A stretch of DNA of 64,000 nt from Pseudomonas hefeiensis (GCF_030687835.1 NZ_CP117449.1:3162001-3226000), one strand, 5' to 3'. Positions 1-10,059 are shown, numbered from the stretch's first letter. Numbers and translations are program-made. Notes: generated by a model not told the origin, from the sequence alone.

Positions 1-1285
1 CGGCTTCAGCGAGGTGCCGGCGAACACCTCCACCTCCGGCCGGACCGTTGGTGTAAAGCGACTCCACCTCAGCCAACAGGGTCTGGACCATTGCCGGGTC
101 CGTGTGGGTCAGGCCGACGCGCACACGCACATCGTCGAGGGCTGGCGCCAGGGCCAGCCTTTGCTCCAGGTAACGGCCATTGTGGTCATTGAACAGACTG
201 GCGACACCCGACAAATCGATCCAGGGCTGTACGCCTGGCGCCAGCCGGTTAAAACGTTGCAGCAGAATCTCCCGGGCCAGGGCGGCTCGGGCCACGGCAC
301 TGGGACCGGCATAGGAAATTTCCGCTTCGCCGAACCAGAGACCGCGCACACCGGCCAAGCCCTTGAGCGTATCGGGGCGCGGATGGCCCAGCAGGCCGCT
401 GATCTCAACGCGGTCATCACCCAGGTCCCTGACGCGGGCCTGACCCAGGTCCAGCACCACATCCGGGGTCAGATAGCGGCGCGGATCATGCACCTCATAA
501 AGCAATTGTTCCTTGACTGTTTGCTCGCTGACGCGCCCCCCGCTGCCTTGGGTTTTGCCAATGATCAAGCGTCCATCCTGATGGATTTCGGCAATCGGAC
601 AACCGAGGTTCGCCGGGTCCGGGATCTCTTTGATCCCAGGATGGGCAAAGTACCCGCCGGTGACCTGGGTGCAGCATTCCAGCAGATGCCCGGTGGCGGT
701 GGCGATGGCCATCTTCTGCCAGTCATCGGCGGCCCAGCCCAGCCCATGGCGAATCGCGCCCACCGCCAGCGAAGGATCGGCCACTCGCCCGCACAGTACG
801 ATGCCGGCACCTTCTGCCAGCGCCGTATGAATACCGTCGGCACCGGTGTAGACATTGACCGACACCACATCTGCCGGGTCCAGGGGCAGCCATTGCTTGA
901 AGCGCGGCGTGGTTTCTTCCAGCAGGTCATCGCCCAGTACGCAGGCAATTTTCAAGGCCGGATAGCGTCCTGCCAAGGTTGCCCGCAGGCGCTGTGCGGC
1001 GGCTCTGGGGTTGGCTGCACCACCGTTGGTAATGATGGGGATGCCGGCTTCGATACACACATCCAGCATCGGTTCGAGGAAATCGAACAGGCGCGAGGCG
1101 TATCCGGCTTGGCGATCGAGCCCTCTGCGCAGTTGCGCTTCGGCCAGCGTCCGTTCGGCCAGCAGCTCAAGCATGATGTAGCGCTGACCGTTTCGTTGCG
1201 CCAGGTCCTGGGCCAGACGCAAGGCGGCGTCCGGGCGATCATTGGCAAAACCGGCGCCGCATCCGACGAGAATTGTTTTTGTCAT
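1..1285 (-). CDS. AtuA-family (DUF1446) protein, partial at the left edge
   Basis: The reading frame starts with ATG at 1285 (MTKTILVGCGAGFANDRPD) and stays open to the window edge, so the C-terminus is missing. The sequence matches the acyclic terpene utilisation AtuA / DUF1446 family: an N-terminal glycine-rich stretch, ITNGGAANPRAAA near residue 90, LCGRVADPSLAVGA near residue 170 and a glycine-rich GKTQGSGGRVSEQ segment. AtuA itself belongs to citronellol/geraniol degradation, but most family members have no known substrate and the rest of the atu genes are not visible, so the pathway is unknown. It diverges from the LysR gene at 1387, which is its likely regulator. The opposite strand carries a long open frame that is only a high-GC shadow. 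Confidence 0.8.
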   Translation of the reverse strand, partial: MTKTILVGCGAGFANDRPDAALRLAQDLAQRNGQRYIMLELLAERTLAEAQLRRGLDRQAGYASRLFDFLEPMLDVCIEAGIPIITNGGAANPRAAAQRLRATLAGRYPALKIACVLGDDLLEETTPRFKQWLPLDPADVVSVNVYTGADGIHTALAEGAGIVLCGRVADPSLAVGAIRHGLGWAADDWQKMAIATATGHLLECCTQVTGGYFAHPGIKEIPDPANLGCPIAEIHQDGRLIIGKTQGSGGRVSEQTVKEQLLYEVHDPRRYLTPDVVLDLGQARVRDLGDDRVEISGLLGHPRPDTLKGLAGVRGLWFGEAEISYAGPSAVARAALAREILLQRFNRLAPGVQPWIDLSGVASLFNDHNGRYLEQRLALAPALDDVRVRVGLTHTDPAMVQTLLAEVESLYTNGPAGGGGVRRHLAEA

Positions 1286-1353
1286 GTCCGTTTCCACTGA
1301 TGGGATGGCCCATAGTGGCGGGCATGGATTGTTCTGTGAATTTTAAAGGTAGA

Positions 1354-1363
1354 ATCAATTGAT
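1354..1363. promoter_or_regulatory. Palindrome in the atuA-like/LysR divergent promoter
   Basis: ATCAATTGAT is a perfect 10-bp palindrome in the roughly 100-bp space between the divergent atuA-like and LysR genes. Position and symmetry suit an operator for the adjacent LysR protein, but it does not fit a clear T-N11-A consensus, so this is inference. Confidence 0.3.
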
Positions 1364-1386
1364 CCATTATCTTTATAAGTGCAGCC

Positions 1387-2262
1387 ATGAACGTTTCTTT
1401 CCGACAGCTTCGTGCCTTCATTCTGATCGCTGAAACCTCAAGCTTCACTCGCACCGCTGAACAGCTTCACCTGTCCCAGCCAGCGCTGAGCTACAGCATC
1501 CGCAAACTGGAAGAAACCATGGGTTTGCAGTTGCTGGCGCGCAACACCCGCAGTGTCGAGCTGACGCTGGCCGGCGAACACTTCCTGCCCCAGGCCAGGC
1601 GCATGCTCAGGGACATGGACGATGCCGTACGGGACGCTCGCGACACCCTCAGCCTGAGTCGCGGCTCCCTTCGCCTGGCGGCACTGCCCACGGCGGCCGC
1701 TTCGTTCCTGCCTGTGGTTATCGCCTCGTTCCAGCGCGAACACCCGGGTGTACGGGTGAGCGTCTTGGATGGCCGGGCGGGGGAGATCATGGGTTGGGTG
1801 CAGCGCGGCGAGGTGGACGCGGGCATTACCTCGTTACCCGAGGACCTGTCCGGGCTGAGCTTCGTGCGTCTGCTGGATGACAATCTGGTGTTGCTGACCC
1901 ACAAGGATCATCAGCGCGACAGTCTGGACGACTGGAAGCGCAGGCCCTACATCGCCCTGACCTCTGACACCAGCATCCGCCCCTTGGCCGACGCAGCGTT
2001 GCGCTACCTGAACGTCGAGCCTGAGCCGGCCTGGGAGGTGGCGCACATGAGCACCGCCACTGCGCTTGTACGCGAAGGGTTGGGTTTTTCCCTGCTGCCG
2101 GCCAGTTGCACGGCGGTGTTCAATATTGGTGAGCAGTGCGCGGTGATTGCCATTGAGCAGCCTGGCAAGCGTTCGATCGGCCTGTTGCAACACAAACCTG
2201 TGGCCCAGTCGCCGTCGCTGAGCCAGTTCATGCAGCATTTGCGGCAGACGTTGCGCCGGTGA
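1387..2262 (+). CDS. LysR-family transcriptional regulator
   Basis: A 291-aa LysR-type regulator. The N-terminal winged helix-turn-helix is at residues 1-60 (FRQLRAFILIAETSSFTRTA, then LHLSQPALSYSIRKLEE), followed by a periplasmic-binding-protein-like effector domain from about residue 90. The length is normal for the family. It is divergent from the AtuA-family gene at 1285 with a short shared promoter, the usual arrangement for a LysR protein controlling its neighbour. The effector is unknown. Confidence 0.9.
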   Translation: MNVSFRQLRAFILIAETSSFTRTAEQLHLSQPALSYSIRKLEETMGLQLLARNTRSVELTLAGEHFLPQARRMLRDMDDAVRDARDTLSLSRGSLRLAALPTAAASFLPVVIASFQREHPGVRVSVLDGRAGEIMGWVQRGEVDAGITSLPEDLSGLSFVRLLDDNLVLLTHKDHQRDSLDDWKRRPYIALTSDTSIRPLADAALRYLNVEPEPAWEVAHMSTATALVREGLGFSLLPASCTAVFNIGEQCAVIAIEQPGKRSIGLLQHKPVAQSPSLSQFMQHLRQTLRR

Positions 2263-2277
2263 TGACAGTTCCATCGT

Positions 2278-2375
2278 CATCGCGAGCAGGCTCGCTCCCA
2301 CAGTTTGTGCCCGGGAGATGCACCTTTCGTGCTCGCCATAAATCCCTTGTGGGAGCGAGCCTGCTCGCGATAGCG
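2278..2375. repeat. Inverted pair of Pseudomonas REP elements
   Basis: Two REP units face each other. One, at 2278-2303, reads CGCGAGCAGGCTCGCTCCCA; its inverted partner is at 2347-2375 (GGGAGCGAGCCTGCTCGCGA). They lie between the ends of the convergent LysR and CAP-domain genes, a normal site for REP/BIME elements in Pseudomonas. Confidence 0.9.
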
Positions 2376-2410
2376 GGATTCCAGTCAGCGCCAAGCGATC
2401 TGGTTAAACA

Positions 2411-3262
2411 CTATTGGGTGCCAAACATCGCCGTCCAATAGATCCCTGCATCACTTTTTGGGTCCACCGCATAGCCGGCGCCCAGCTCTTTAAACTGCGG
2501 GTTCATCAGATTGGCGCAATGTCCGGGGCTTGCCAGCCAGCCGTCCACCACCTTAAGGGCCGTGTCCTGTCCGGCGGCAATGTTCTCGCCGATCAATTGG
2601 CCGAGGTAACCGGCCAGTTCGGCGCGATCGCCCGGCATGCGGTTGTCGCGATCCTTGTGGTCAAAGAAGTTGTTGTTGGCCATGGCCCGGGAGTGAGTCA
2701 CGGCGGCCAGAGCCAGGGTGGCGTTCCAGGCCAGCGGCGTCGTCGCCGCGTAGGCTTCGGTGCCACAACGGCGCGGCTGGGCACGAGCACTGTTGATCAG
2801 CTTCAGTAGCTTCTGACCTTCGGCTTGCCAGTCCCCCAGACGCGCCGACAACAGCGGACGCGCCAACACGATTCGCCATTCGCGATCCAGCCGACTGACA
2901 CCGATGTCGACGAACTGCGGGTCCAGCACCACCCGGCAGAAACTCTCCTGCACCGCCTTCATCGCGGCTTGCGCGTCCCGCGGCCCGGACAGGCTGATGG
3001 CCTGTACGTTGACCATCGGGTAGGCCGTGCGCGCCAACGCCTGCTGCAGGTCGCCAATGCCGTTGGCCGAAAGGATCAGTCGCGAGTCCATGGCCAGCGG
3101 CGGCAGCTCCAGAGAGGCCTGATCCGCGCAGCTTTGCGACTGGCTGCGGTAAAGGTTGATGGACTCGACCAGTTGCGTCTCTTCGGTGGCCAGGACACTG
3201 GTGGCGAAGGCCAGTCCCAGCGACAGCCCGATAAGACGCATGACGGATGAAATGGCACGCAT
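2411..3262 (-). CDS. Secreted CAP/SCP-domain protein
   Basis: A 283-aa protein starting at ATG 3262, chosen because AAGGGAG lies just upstream and the N-terminus MRAISSVMRLIGLSLGLAFA followed by TSVLA is a good signal peptide. A longer frame upstream lacks these. Residues about 155-283 form a CAP (SCP/PR-1-like) domain: LLKLINSARAQPRRCG, the HSRAMANNNFFDHKDRDNR segment, GENIAAGQ and WLASPGHCANLMNPQFKELG. The region before it (26-150) is not recognised. CAP proteins of this type are periplasmic or secreted; the function in bacteria is mostly unknown. No operon partner is visible. Confidence 0.85.
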   Translation of the reverse strand: MRAISSVMRLIGLSLGLAFATSVLATEETQLVESINLYRSQSQSCADQASLELPPLAMDSRLILSANGIGDLQQALARTAYPMVNVQAISLSGPRDAQAAMKAVQESFCRVVLDPQFVDIGVSRLDREWRIVLARPLLSARLGDWQAEGQKLLKLINSARAQPRRCGTEAYAATTPLAWNATLALAAVTHSRAMANNNFFDHKDRDNRMPGDRAELAGYLGQLIGENIAAGQDTALKVVDGWLASPGHCANLMNPQFKELGAGYAVDPKSDAGIYWTAMFGTQ

Positions 3263-3472
3263 GTAAATCTCCCTTGAGCGGACGGCGCCTATGATGCGCA
3301 ATTTTTGCCCGGCTGGGGCAACGGTATTCACGCTCTCTTGAAATCCCTCGCAACGGCACCGTTGGGTACCGTTTGGGACAATCCTCAAGTAGTGGGATCA
3401 ACTTTCAGGCGAATAAGTCCATTTCCGTCGATTTAAGGGCAAAAAAACGCGAATTATCAGCTCATGTGGTGA

Positions 3473-3562
3473 GGTCAGGGCCCGGTGACCGATATCTGTT
3501 TTGAGGTGGGTTACAACAACCTGTCCAACTTCAATCGGCACTTGCGTATCGAGATGCACTAG
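3473..3562 (+). pseudogene. C-terminal remnant of an AraC-family regulator
   Basis: Translation of this stretch gives GQGPVTDICFEVGYNNLSNF followed by NRHLRIEMH and a TAG stop. This is the second helix-turn-helix of an AraC-family regulator; compare VTDVCFESGFNNISNFNRRF in MtlR at 28659-29564. An in-frame TGA lies just upstream (3470-3472), and no start, N-terminal domain or preceding helices are present. The last bases overlap the stop codon of the chemoreceptor gene on the other strand. Most of the gene has been deleted. Confidence 0.75.
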
Positions 3563-5193
3563 ACCCTGAACTGCCTCAGCAACCCGTTCAACTGCTCACT
3601 CAGCGACTTCAGGCGGGTACTCGCCAGGCTCGACTGTTCGGCAGCCAGGGCGGTGCTGTGGGAGAGGCCGGCGGCCTGGGTCACGTTCTGATTGATATCT
3701 TCCACCACATGGGCCTGTTGCAGCGTGGCGCTGGCGATGGAGGCGTTCAAGCTGTTGAGATTACGCAGCGCCTGGCCGATGGCGTTGAGGCTGGCACCTG
3801 CCAGCCCGGCTTGCTCGATGGTCAATTGCGAAGCACGGCTGCTGTCGCCGATGACTTTCACCGCCGCTTCGGAATGGTTCTGTAAGCGTTCGATCATCGC
3901 CTGGATCTCGGCGGTGGACTTCTGCGTGCGCTGGGCCAGCAACCGTACTTCATCGGCCACCACGGCAAAGCCTCGGCCTTGTTCGCCGGCGCGGGCAGCT
4001 TCGATCGCGGCGTTGAGGGCCAGCAGGTTGGTTTGCTCGGCAATGGAGCGAATCACCTCCAGCACGCTGCCGATCTGGGTACTTTCGCTGGCCAGGGTGC
4101 GGATCACTTCCACGGCCTGGTCGATGGTCTGGGACAGTCGGTCAATCTGCTGCAAGCTGCCGTCGATATTGATCTGGCCCTGCTGGGCCTGGGATTCGGC
4201 GTCGCGCATTTCGCTGGCGGCGTGTTCGGCGTTCTTGGCGACGTCTTGCACGCCGTAGGTCACTTCGTTGATCGCAGTGGCCACCAGTTCCATCTGTTGC
4301 GATTGCTGCTGGCTGCGTTCCTGAGCCTGGGCCGCGTCGTTACCCAGTTCGTTGGACGATTGCCCCAAGGCACTGGCCGAGTCCTGCAATTGGCTGACCA
4401 CTTCGCGCAGTTTGGCGGTAAATGCATTGAAGTGCCGGGCCAGTTGCGTCACTTCGTCCTGGCCATGGGTGTCGAGGGTGCGGGTCAGGTCGCTTTCACC
4501 ACTGGCGATGTTGGCCATGGCATTGACCGTTTCCTGCAACGGCCGAACGATGCTGCGCACGATCAGGGTCAGGAGCAGGCCCATGAGCAGGGTGATCGCC
4601 AGGCCGATCAGTGAAGCCTTAATCACTTGGGACCGGAATTCGGCCTGCACGTCATCTACGTACACGCCCGAACCGATGATCCAGCCCCAAGGCTCGAACA
4701 GTGTGACGTAGGAGGTTTTCGCCACCGGCGCATCAGCGCCCGGTTTCGGCCAGAGATAATCCACCATGCCGGCGCCCTTGGCCTTGGCGATGGCGACCAT
4801 CTCGTTGAATAGCGCAAAACCATTCGGGTCGCGAATCGCCGAGAGGTTCTGGCCTTCGAGTTTCGGGTTGGTCGGGTGCATGACCATCACGGGGGTCAGG
4901 TCATTGATCCAGAAGTAATCACTCTGGTCATAGCGCAAGCCGCGCACCGCGCTAAGGGCCTGCTTCTGCGCGGCCTCGCGAGTCAGGGTGCCAGCCGTTT
5001 CCAGACCATGGTAATAGCTCAGCACACCGCTGGCAGTCTGGACCACATGCTGGGTTTTCTGCACCTTGGCCTGATACAGGTCGGTGTGGATCTGCTTAAG
5101 CATGAACGCGCCTAACGTGAACAACATCACGATGGACACGACCAGGATGAGCCACAAGCGTCGGCTGATCGACACACTGCGCAAACTATTCAT
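3559..5193 (-). CDS. Methyl-accepting chemotaxis protein with sCache_2 sensor
   Basis: A 544-aa transmembrane chemoreceptor. TM1 is at residues about 12-32, then a periplasmic single-Cache type 2 domain ([20 protein letters not shown], later [14 protein letters not shown]), TM2 at about 190-212, a HAMP domain and a long cytoplasmic signalling coiled coil. The hairpin tip is the conserved [20 protein letters not shown] followed by [18 protein letters not shown]. It should bind a ligand in the periplasm and signal to CheW/CheA. sCache_2 receptors in Pseudomonas often detect short carboxylic acids, but the ligand cannot be read from sequence. It stands alone, away from che genes. Confidence 0.93.
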   Translation of the reverse strand: MNSLRSVSISRRLWLILVVSIVMLFTLGAFMLKQIHTDLYQAKVQKTQHVVQTASGVLSYYHGLETAGTLTREAAQKQALSAVRGLRYDQSDYFWINDLTPVMVMHPTNPKLEGQNLSAIRDPNGFALFNEMVAIAKAKGAGMVDYLWPKPGADAPVAKTSYVTLFEPWGWIIGSGVYVDDVQAEFRSQVIKASLIGLAITLLMGLLLTLIVRSIVRPLQETVNAMANIASGESDLTRTLDTHGQDEVTQLARHFNAFTAKLREVVSQLQDSASALGQSSNELGNDAAQAQERSQQQSQQMELVATAINEVTYGVQDVAKNAEHAASEMRDAESQAQQGQINIDGSLQQIDRLSQTIDQAVEVIRTLASESTQIGSVLEVIRSIAEQTNLLALNAAIEAARAGEQGRGFAVVADEVRLLAQRTQKSTAEIQAMIERLQNHSEAAVKVIGDSSRASQLTIEQAGLAGASLNAIGQALRNLNSLNASIASATLQQAHVVEDINQNVTQAAGLSHSTALAAEQSSLASTRLKSLSEQLNGLLRQFRV

Positions 5194-5463
5194 ACGCTGT
5201 CACTCCGTTTTTATTCTTGTCATCAACGACCGCCTGAGCTTGTGCGTCCGGCAGGTGTTCCTGACCGACCTGGAGCCATAACGCGGCAGCGTTATAAGAG
5301 GTTCTCTGATAGGATTTCGGCCCCGCAGCGCAAAACCTGAGCCTGTCCTGATTTTTTCATGGGTTTTCTTGAGAAATCGCAGTCACCGTGCGCCTGCTGT
5401 TTACACCTGCATAACGCTTAAATTTTGATGAGACGTGCGCAAGCATAGTCTTTTGGGGGATGA

Positions 5464-6294
5464 ATGGATTTGTGGACCGCCTTTCAGGCACTGATTCTTG
5501 GCGTGGTAGAAGGCTTGACGGAGTTCCTGCCAATCTCCAGCACGGGGCACCAGATTATTGTCGCGGACTTGCTTGAGTTCGGCGGTGAGCGGGCGATGGC
5601 GTTCAACATCATTATCCAGCTTGGCGCGATCCTGGCCGTGGTCTGGGAGTTCCGGCGCAAAATCTTCGACGTGGTGCTGGGTTTGCCCACCCAGCCTGGC
5701 GCTCGCCGGTTTACCGCCAACCTGCTGATTGCCTTCATGCCTGCCGTGGTATTGGGTGTGCTGTTTGCTGACTTGATCCACGAATACCTGTTCAACCCGA
5801 TCACGGTGGCGATGGCCTTGGTGCTGGGCGGTTTCGTGATGCTCTGGGCCGAGAAGCGCGAGCATAAGGTGCACGCCGAAACGGTAGACGACATCACCTG
5901 GAAAGATGCACTGAAAGTCGGCTTCGCCCAGTGCCTTGCGATGATTCCCGGCACCTCCCGCTCGGGCTCGACCATCATCGGCGGCTTGCTGTTCGGGCTG
6001 TCGCGCAAGACCGCGACCGAGTTTTCGTTTTTCCTGGCGATGCCCACAATGGTCGGCGCGGCGGTCTACTCGGGGTATAAGTATCGCGATCTGTTCGTGC
6101 CTGCGGATTTTCCAGTGTTCGCCATCGGTTTCGTCACGGCTTTCATTTTCGCCATGATCGCGGTCCGGGGCTTGTTGCTGTTCATCGCCAGCCACAGCTA
6201 TGCAGTATTCGCCTGGTACCGGATCGCTTTCGGCCTGTTGATCCTGGCAACCTGGCAGTTCGGTTGGGTGGACTGGACGGCGGCCCAGCCATGA
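5464..6294 (+). CDS. uppP: Undecaprenyl-diphosphatase UppP (BacA)
   Basis: A 276-aa polytopic membrane protein that dephosphorylates undecaprenyl diphosphate to recycle the lipid carrier of peptidoglycan and other envelope polymers; it also gives bacitracin resistance. Family signatures are present: [15 protein letters not shown] near the N-terminus (acidic catalytic motif) and [15 protein letters not shown] near residue 160 (PGxSRSxxT). GGGGGA precedes the ATG. The stop overlaps the next gene's start (ATGA), suggesting translational coupling. Confidence 0.96.
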   Translation: MDLWTAFQALILGVVEGLTEFLPISSTGHQIIVADLLEFGGERAMAFNIIIQLGAILAVVWEFRRKIFDVVLGLPTQPGARRFTANLLIAFMPAVVLGVLFADLIHEYLFNPITVAMALVLGGFVMLWAEKREHKVHAETVDDITWKDALKVGFAQCLAMIPGTSRSGSTIIGGLLFGLSRKTATEFSFFLAMPTMVGAAVYSGYKYRDLFVPADFPVFAIGFVTAFIFAMIAVRGLLLFIASHSYAVFAWYRIAFGLLILATWQFGWVDWTAAQP

Positions 6295-6701
6295 GTCGCC
6301 CAGGCCGTGAGCCAGGCAGCGCAGTGCAAAGCTTGCGGCTCAAACTCGTGGTATTTGCGCTGGTGTGCGCCTTGCCGTTGTTTGGCTCGCTGTTGCTCGG
6401 GTTGCGCGCGGTGTCCTGGGTGCCCCTGACGGCCTATGGCCTCGTCAGCATGGTGGCGTTTTTGTTGTACTGGAGCGATAAGCGCAAGGCCCGCACTGAT
6501 GCCTGGCGCACCCCGGAAAACGTATTGCATGCCGTGGAACTGGCCGGTGGCTGGCCCGGGGCGCTGCTGGCCCAGCAAGTGTTTCGCCACAAGACCCGCA
6601 AGGTGTCTTTTCAGGTGGTGTTCTGGTTCATCGTGTTGCTGCACCAGGTGTTCTGGATCGACCAGTTATTCCTGGGCAGTTCTCTGCTGATGCTGTTCTG
6701 A
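6291..6701 (+). CDS. DUF1294 small membrane protein
   Basis: A 136-aa protein starting at ATG 6291, which overlaps the uppP stop. Three to four hydrophobic segments are visible: [40 protein letters not shown], and a C-terminal [20 protein letters not shown]. The central [20 protein letters not shown] and [19 protein letters not shown] motifs are diagnostic of DUF1294. The function is unknown. Coupling to uppP suggests co-expression with an envelope gene. Confidence 0.85.
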   Translation: MSRPGREPGSAVQSLRLKLVVFALVCALPLFGSLLLGLRAVSWVPLTAYGLVSMVAFLLYWSDKRKARTDAWRTPENVLHAVELAGGWPGALLAQQVFRHKTRKVSFQVVFWFIVLLHQVFWIDQLFLGSSLLMLF

Positions 6702-6704
6702 ACT

Positions 6705-7058
6705 TCACGACAACAGCAAACCCACCTGGGTGCGCTTGGGCAGCTTGCTCACCACCAATTGGTGGGAACGCTGCAGCAGGCCACGCAGTTCATCGGCACC
6801 CAGCGGGTAGGGCGTCTGCATAATGACCCACTGGGCCCGCGCCAGGTAGGGCGCCGGGTGAATCCCGGGGCGGTCGCAATGCCCCAGGAACAGGTCCTTG
6901 TCGACCTTGAACGCCAGTGACTCGCCCCGCAGGTTCTGCAAGGCGAACATCTTGTTGCCGGCAATGGAAAACACCCGCACACCGCCCCATTTATAATCCT
7001 CCCTGGCGCCAGGCAGCCCCAGGCAAAACCGCGCGACATCCTCTTCGCTCAAGCTCAT
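6705..7058 (-). CDS. MmcQ/YjbR-family protein
   Basis: A 117-aa single-domain protein of the MmcQ/YjbR (CyaY-like fold) family: a FCLGLPGAREDYKWGG opening, FALQNLRGESLAFKVDKD in the middle and HPAPYLARAQWVIMQ later. The family has a putative DNA-binding surface, but its role is not established. Its ATG overlaps the stop of the upstream LysR gene by four bases, so the two are probably co-transcribed. Confidence 0.85.
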   Translation of the reverse strand: MSLSEEDVARFCLGLPGAREDYKWGGVRVFSIAGNKMFALQNLRGESLAFKVDKDLFLGHCDRPGIHPAPYLARAQWVIMQTPYPLGADELRGLLQRSHQLVVSKLPKRTQVGLLLS

Positions 7059-7963
7059 ATTTTCCTATCCCCACAGCCATCGAATGCTTCTACCAAGTGG
7101 TCGATCCACGCGCGCACCGCTGGCAGCATGCCGCGCCGATGCGGGTAGACTGCCTGCAGCCAGCCGTCCGGCAGCGACCACTCGGGCAATAACTCCAGCA
7201 GTGTGCCGTCCTGCAGTTCCTCCTCGCAATACATGCTCGGCAACAAGGTAAAGCCCAGGCCGGCGAGGACGCAGGCGCGGCGCACAATGAAGTCGTCGAT
7301 GCCCAGCCGGGCTTCCAGGGCCAGTTCGACGGGCTCTGCGTTGGCCTTGAGCAGACGCAGGTGTACCAGGCGGTCGGCGTCCAGCGCCCCGAGTATCGGC
7401 AGCTTCTTGAGATCCTCCGGGGTGTTGATCTGCCGCCCTTCGACAAACGCCGGGCTGGCGACCATGAGCAGTCGCGCCTGGCGCAGCCGTCGTGTCATCA
7501 GCAACGGGTCTTCGTCCCCCAGGTCGCGCACGCGCAATGCCACGTCAATCCCTTCGCTCACCAGGTCCACTCGCCGATTGACCAGCATCATGTCCAGCTG
7601 CACTTGAGGGAATTTTTCCAGGAAACTGGCGATCACCCCTCCCAGCATCTGGTGAGCCAAGCCCACTGGACTGGAAACCCGCAGGCGCCCGCGCGGCTCA
7701 GTGGACATGCTCGCCACGGCTTCATCGGCCATCTCGGCTTCCAGCAGCATGGCTTGGCAATGACGCAGATAACGCTCGCCAACGGCCGTGAGCTTCAACT
7801 GGCGGGTGGTACGTTGCAGCAGTCGCGCGCCGAGGCGCTCTTCCAGTTCAGCGATACGCCGTGACAGCCGAGATTTGGGAATACCCAGCAGGCGCCCGGC
7901 TGCGGCGAAACCACCGGCTTCGACGACTTTGGCGAAGTAGTACAGATCATTGAGGTCTTGCAT
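7055..7963 (-). CDS. LysR-family regulator, divergent from azoR
   Basis: A 302-aa LysR regulator with winged HTH at residues 1-60 (LNDLYYFAKVVEAGGFAAAG, then LGIPKSRLSRRIAELEERLG) and an effector domain beginning RGRLRVSSPVGLAHQ. It is divergent from azoR at 8093, about 130 bp away. LysR proteins beside azoreductase genes commonly control them in response to quinones or electrophiles; that is inference here. Confidence 0.9.
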   Translation of the reverse strand: MQDLNDLYYFAKVVEAGGFAAAGRLLGIPKSRLSRRIAELEERLGARLLQRTTRQLKLTAVGERYLRHCQAMLLEAEMADEAVASMSTEPRGRLRVSSPVGLAHQMLGGVIASFLEKFPQVQLDMMLVNRRVDLVSEGIDVALRVRDLGDEDPLLMTRRLRQARLLMVASPAFVEGRQINTPEDLKKLPILGALDADRLVHLRLLKANAEPVELALEARLGIDDFIVRRACVLAGLGFTLLPSMYCEEELQDGTLLELLPEWSLPDGWLQAVYPHRRGMLPAVRAWIDHLVEAFDGCGDRKI

Positions 7964-8092
7964 ATCGAGCTCTATTGTCCTGTCAGTGGAACGAACTATC
8001 GCATTAATACTGACTTATCGACTATTGGCTTCATCGATAGGATTGTTCTCAATTGATCGCTTGGTCGCGATCCTCACTTGGAGAGCACATAC

Positions 8093-8701
8093 ATGAAACT
8101 GTTGCACATTGATTCGAGCATCCTGGGCGACAATTCCGCGTCCCGCCAATTGAGCCATGACGTGGTTGAGGCCTGGAAAGCGGCCGAAGCGGACGTCATG
8201 GTGACCTACCGCGACCTGGCGGCCGATGCCATCAGCCACTTTTCCGCCCAGACCCTGATCGCCGCCGGTACCAGCGCTGAACTGCGCGACGCCGCTCAGA
8301 AGCACGAGACTGACCTCAGTGCCTCGACCATGGCCGAATTCCTGGCCGCGGACGCGGTGGTTATCGCCGCGCCGATGTACAACTTCACCATTCCGACCCA
8401 GCTCAAGGCCTGGATCGACCGTATCGCTGTGGCCGGGCAAACCTTCCGCTACACCGAAGCTGGCCCAGAAGGCCTGTGTGGTGGCAAGAAACTGGTGATC
8501 GTTTCCACCTCAGGCGGCCTGCATGCCGGCCAGCCAAGCGGCGTGGCGCATGAGGAGTATCTGAAGGTAATGTTCGGTTTCCTCGGTATCACCGACATTG
8601 AGTTCGTTCGCGCCGAGGGCCTGGCTTACGGTGACGAGATGCGCACCAAAGCCATGAGCGAAGCCAAGCTGCAGATCAGCGAGCAATTCGCCGCAGCGTA
8701 A
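8093..8701 (+). CDS. azoR: FMN-dependent NADH:quinone/azo reductase AzoR
   Basis: A 202-aa flavodoxin-fold enzyme that uses FMN and NAD(P)H to reduce quinones and azo dyes by two electrons, limiting redox cycling in the cytoplasm. Markers are [20 protein letters not shown] at the N-terminus, the FMN loop [19 protein letters not shown] near residue 95 and STSGGLHAG near residue 140. The start at 8093 is chosen because TTGGAGAG lies about nine bases upstream. Confidence 0.92.
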   Translation: MKLLHIDSSILGDNSASRQLSHDVVEAWKAAEADVMVTYRDLAADAISHFSAQTLIAAGTSAELRDAAQKHETDLSASTMAEFLAADAVVIAAPMYNFTIPTQLKAWIDRIAVAGQTFRYTEAGPEGLCGGKKLVIVSTSGGLHAGQPSGVAHEEYLKVMFGFLGITDIEFVRAEGLAYGDEMRTKAMSEAKLQISEQFAAA

Positions 8702-8710
8702 AGACCGCGC

Positions 8711-8743
8711 AAAAAATACCAGGCCTGGGCGAACCGGCCTGGT
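8711..8743 (-). terminator. Rho-independent terminator
   Basis: An 8-bp stem, ACCAGGCC (8718-8725) with GGCCTGGT (8736-8743), with a run of T on the minus strand (8711-8717). It suits the MFS gene ending at 8762 and may also stop azoR transcription from the other side. Confidence 0.8.
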
Positions 8744-8761
8744 TGGTTTGCGCAAGGTCGA

Positions 8762-9955
8762 TCAATAATCGGCTTTTTCGGTACGATGGCGCAGCAGTAA
8801 AGTCAGCCCCAGTCCGATGATCGACAGCAGTGCCGCACAGAAAAAGATCGAGGAATAACCCAGATTCAACGCCACCGCGCCCATCAAGGGCCCGGCAATC
8901 GCCAGCGCCAGGTCGAAGAACACCGCGTAGGCACTCAGTCCTGCGCCACGACTGGTATTAGGCACCTGCTTGATGGCCTCCACGCCCAGCGCCGGATACA
9001 CCAGCGACAGCCCGAAACCGGCCAGCCCCGCGCCGATCAAGGCGAAGGCGGTGGAGGGCGCCAGCCAAAGCAACACCAACCCCAAGGTTTCGATGCACAT
9101 GCAGGCAATGGCCGTCCTGAAGCCTCCGAAACGGGCGATGCTGGAAATGAACAACAATCGCGACAGGATGAAACAGACGCCAAACACCGTCAGGCACCAG
9201 GCCGCACCTGTCCAGCCGCGACTGACATAAAACAACGTGATGAACGTGGTGAGCGTACCGTAGCCGATCGAAGCCAGACACAGGCTCGTTCCGTACGGTG
9301 CTATACGCCCGAATACCGCCCAAAAAGGCAGGCGTTCGCCGCGAATGACCGGCACCGAAGGCTTTTTGCGGATCAGCAGCAGGGCCGCACCGGCCAGCAG
9401 CGACAAGGCGATACCCAGGCTGACAAAGCCCAGTTCCCCGACCATCACCACCCCCAGTGGCGCGCCGATGGCAATGGCCCCATAAGAGGCGATGCCGTTC
9501 CATGAAATCGAGCGGGCCGTGTGTTCGACACCCACCTGGCCCATGCACCAACTGATGGTCCCCACGCCAATCAGGCCCTGGGCCACGCCGAGCAGCAACC
9601 GGCCGGCGATCAGGATCAACAGGCTCAGCAGTGGAAAGCTTTGCAGCAGCGTCGAGAGCAACGTCAGCAAACCACTGAGGACGATCCCGTACAGTCCATA
9701 AACGATCGCCCGCTTGGTGCCGATACTGTCCGATAGCCGCCCGGCCATGGGTCGACTGAGCAGCGTCGCCAGATACTGGGAGCCGATGGTCAACCCGGCC
9801 ACCACGGCACTGAAGCCCAACTGCTCGTGGACATAGCCCGGCAACACGGCAATCGGCAGGCCGATGCAGAGGAAGGCGATGAAGGTATAAAAAACGATGG
9901 AAATGATCTGCCAGGTGATCGACAGGGAACTGGGGGCGGGTGAGTGCGTTGGCAT
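8762..9955 (-). CDS. MFS transporter (YfcJ/YhhS-like)
   Basis: A 397-aa major facilitator protein with about 12 hydrophobic segments. The loop 2-3 signature RPMAGRLSDSIGTKRAI is near residue 70, and LGVEAIKQVPNTSRGAGLSA lies in the second half. Length and sequence are close to the YfcJ/YhhS group of putative drug or arabinose exporters. Export is likely, but the substrate is unknown. It is monocistronic between a terminator and REP elements. Confidence 0.85.
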   Translation of the reverse strand: MPTHSPAPSSLSITWQIISIVFYTFIAFLCIGLPIAVLPGYVHEQLGFSAVVAGLTIGSQYLATLLSRPMAGRLSDSIGTKRAIVYGLYGIVLSGLLTLLSTLLQSFPLLSLLILIAGRLLLGVAQGLIGVGTISWCMGQVGVEHTARSISWNGIASYGAIAIGAPLGVVMVGELGFVSLGIALSLLAGAALLLIRKKPSVPVIRGERLPFWAVFGRIAPYGTSLCLASIGYGTLTTFITLFYVSRGWTGAAWCLTVFGVCFILSRLLFISSIARFGGFRTAIACMCIETLGLVLLWLAPSTAFALIGAGLAGFGLSLVYPALGVEAIKQVPNTSRGAGLSAYAVFFDLALAIAGPLMGAVALNLGYSSIFFCAALLSIIGLGLTLLLRHRTEKADY

Positions 9956-10059
9956 GGGGCTCGTTCGCGGGCGGCGGTTAAGAGAGCTTCATCATGGCGT
10001 GCGGCGGGAATAAAAGAAAGCAGGCTAACGGTTTGCCCGGCAGGTGATGGCGCCGACGC

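Noticed and set aside
14..1300. A 428-codon plus-strand frame at the left end
   Set aside because: The minus strand encodes a clear AtuA-family protein over the same bases; the plus-strand translation has no recognisable domain.
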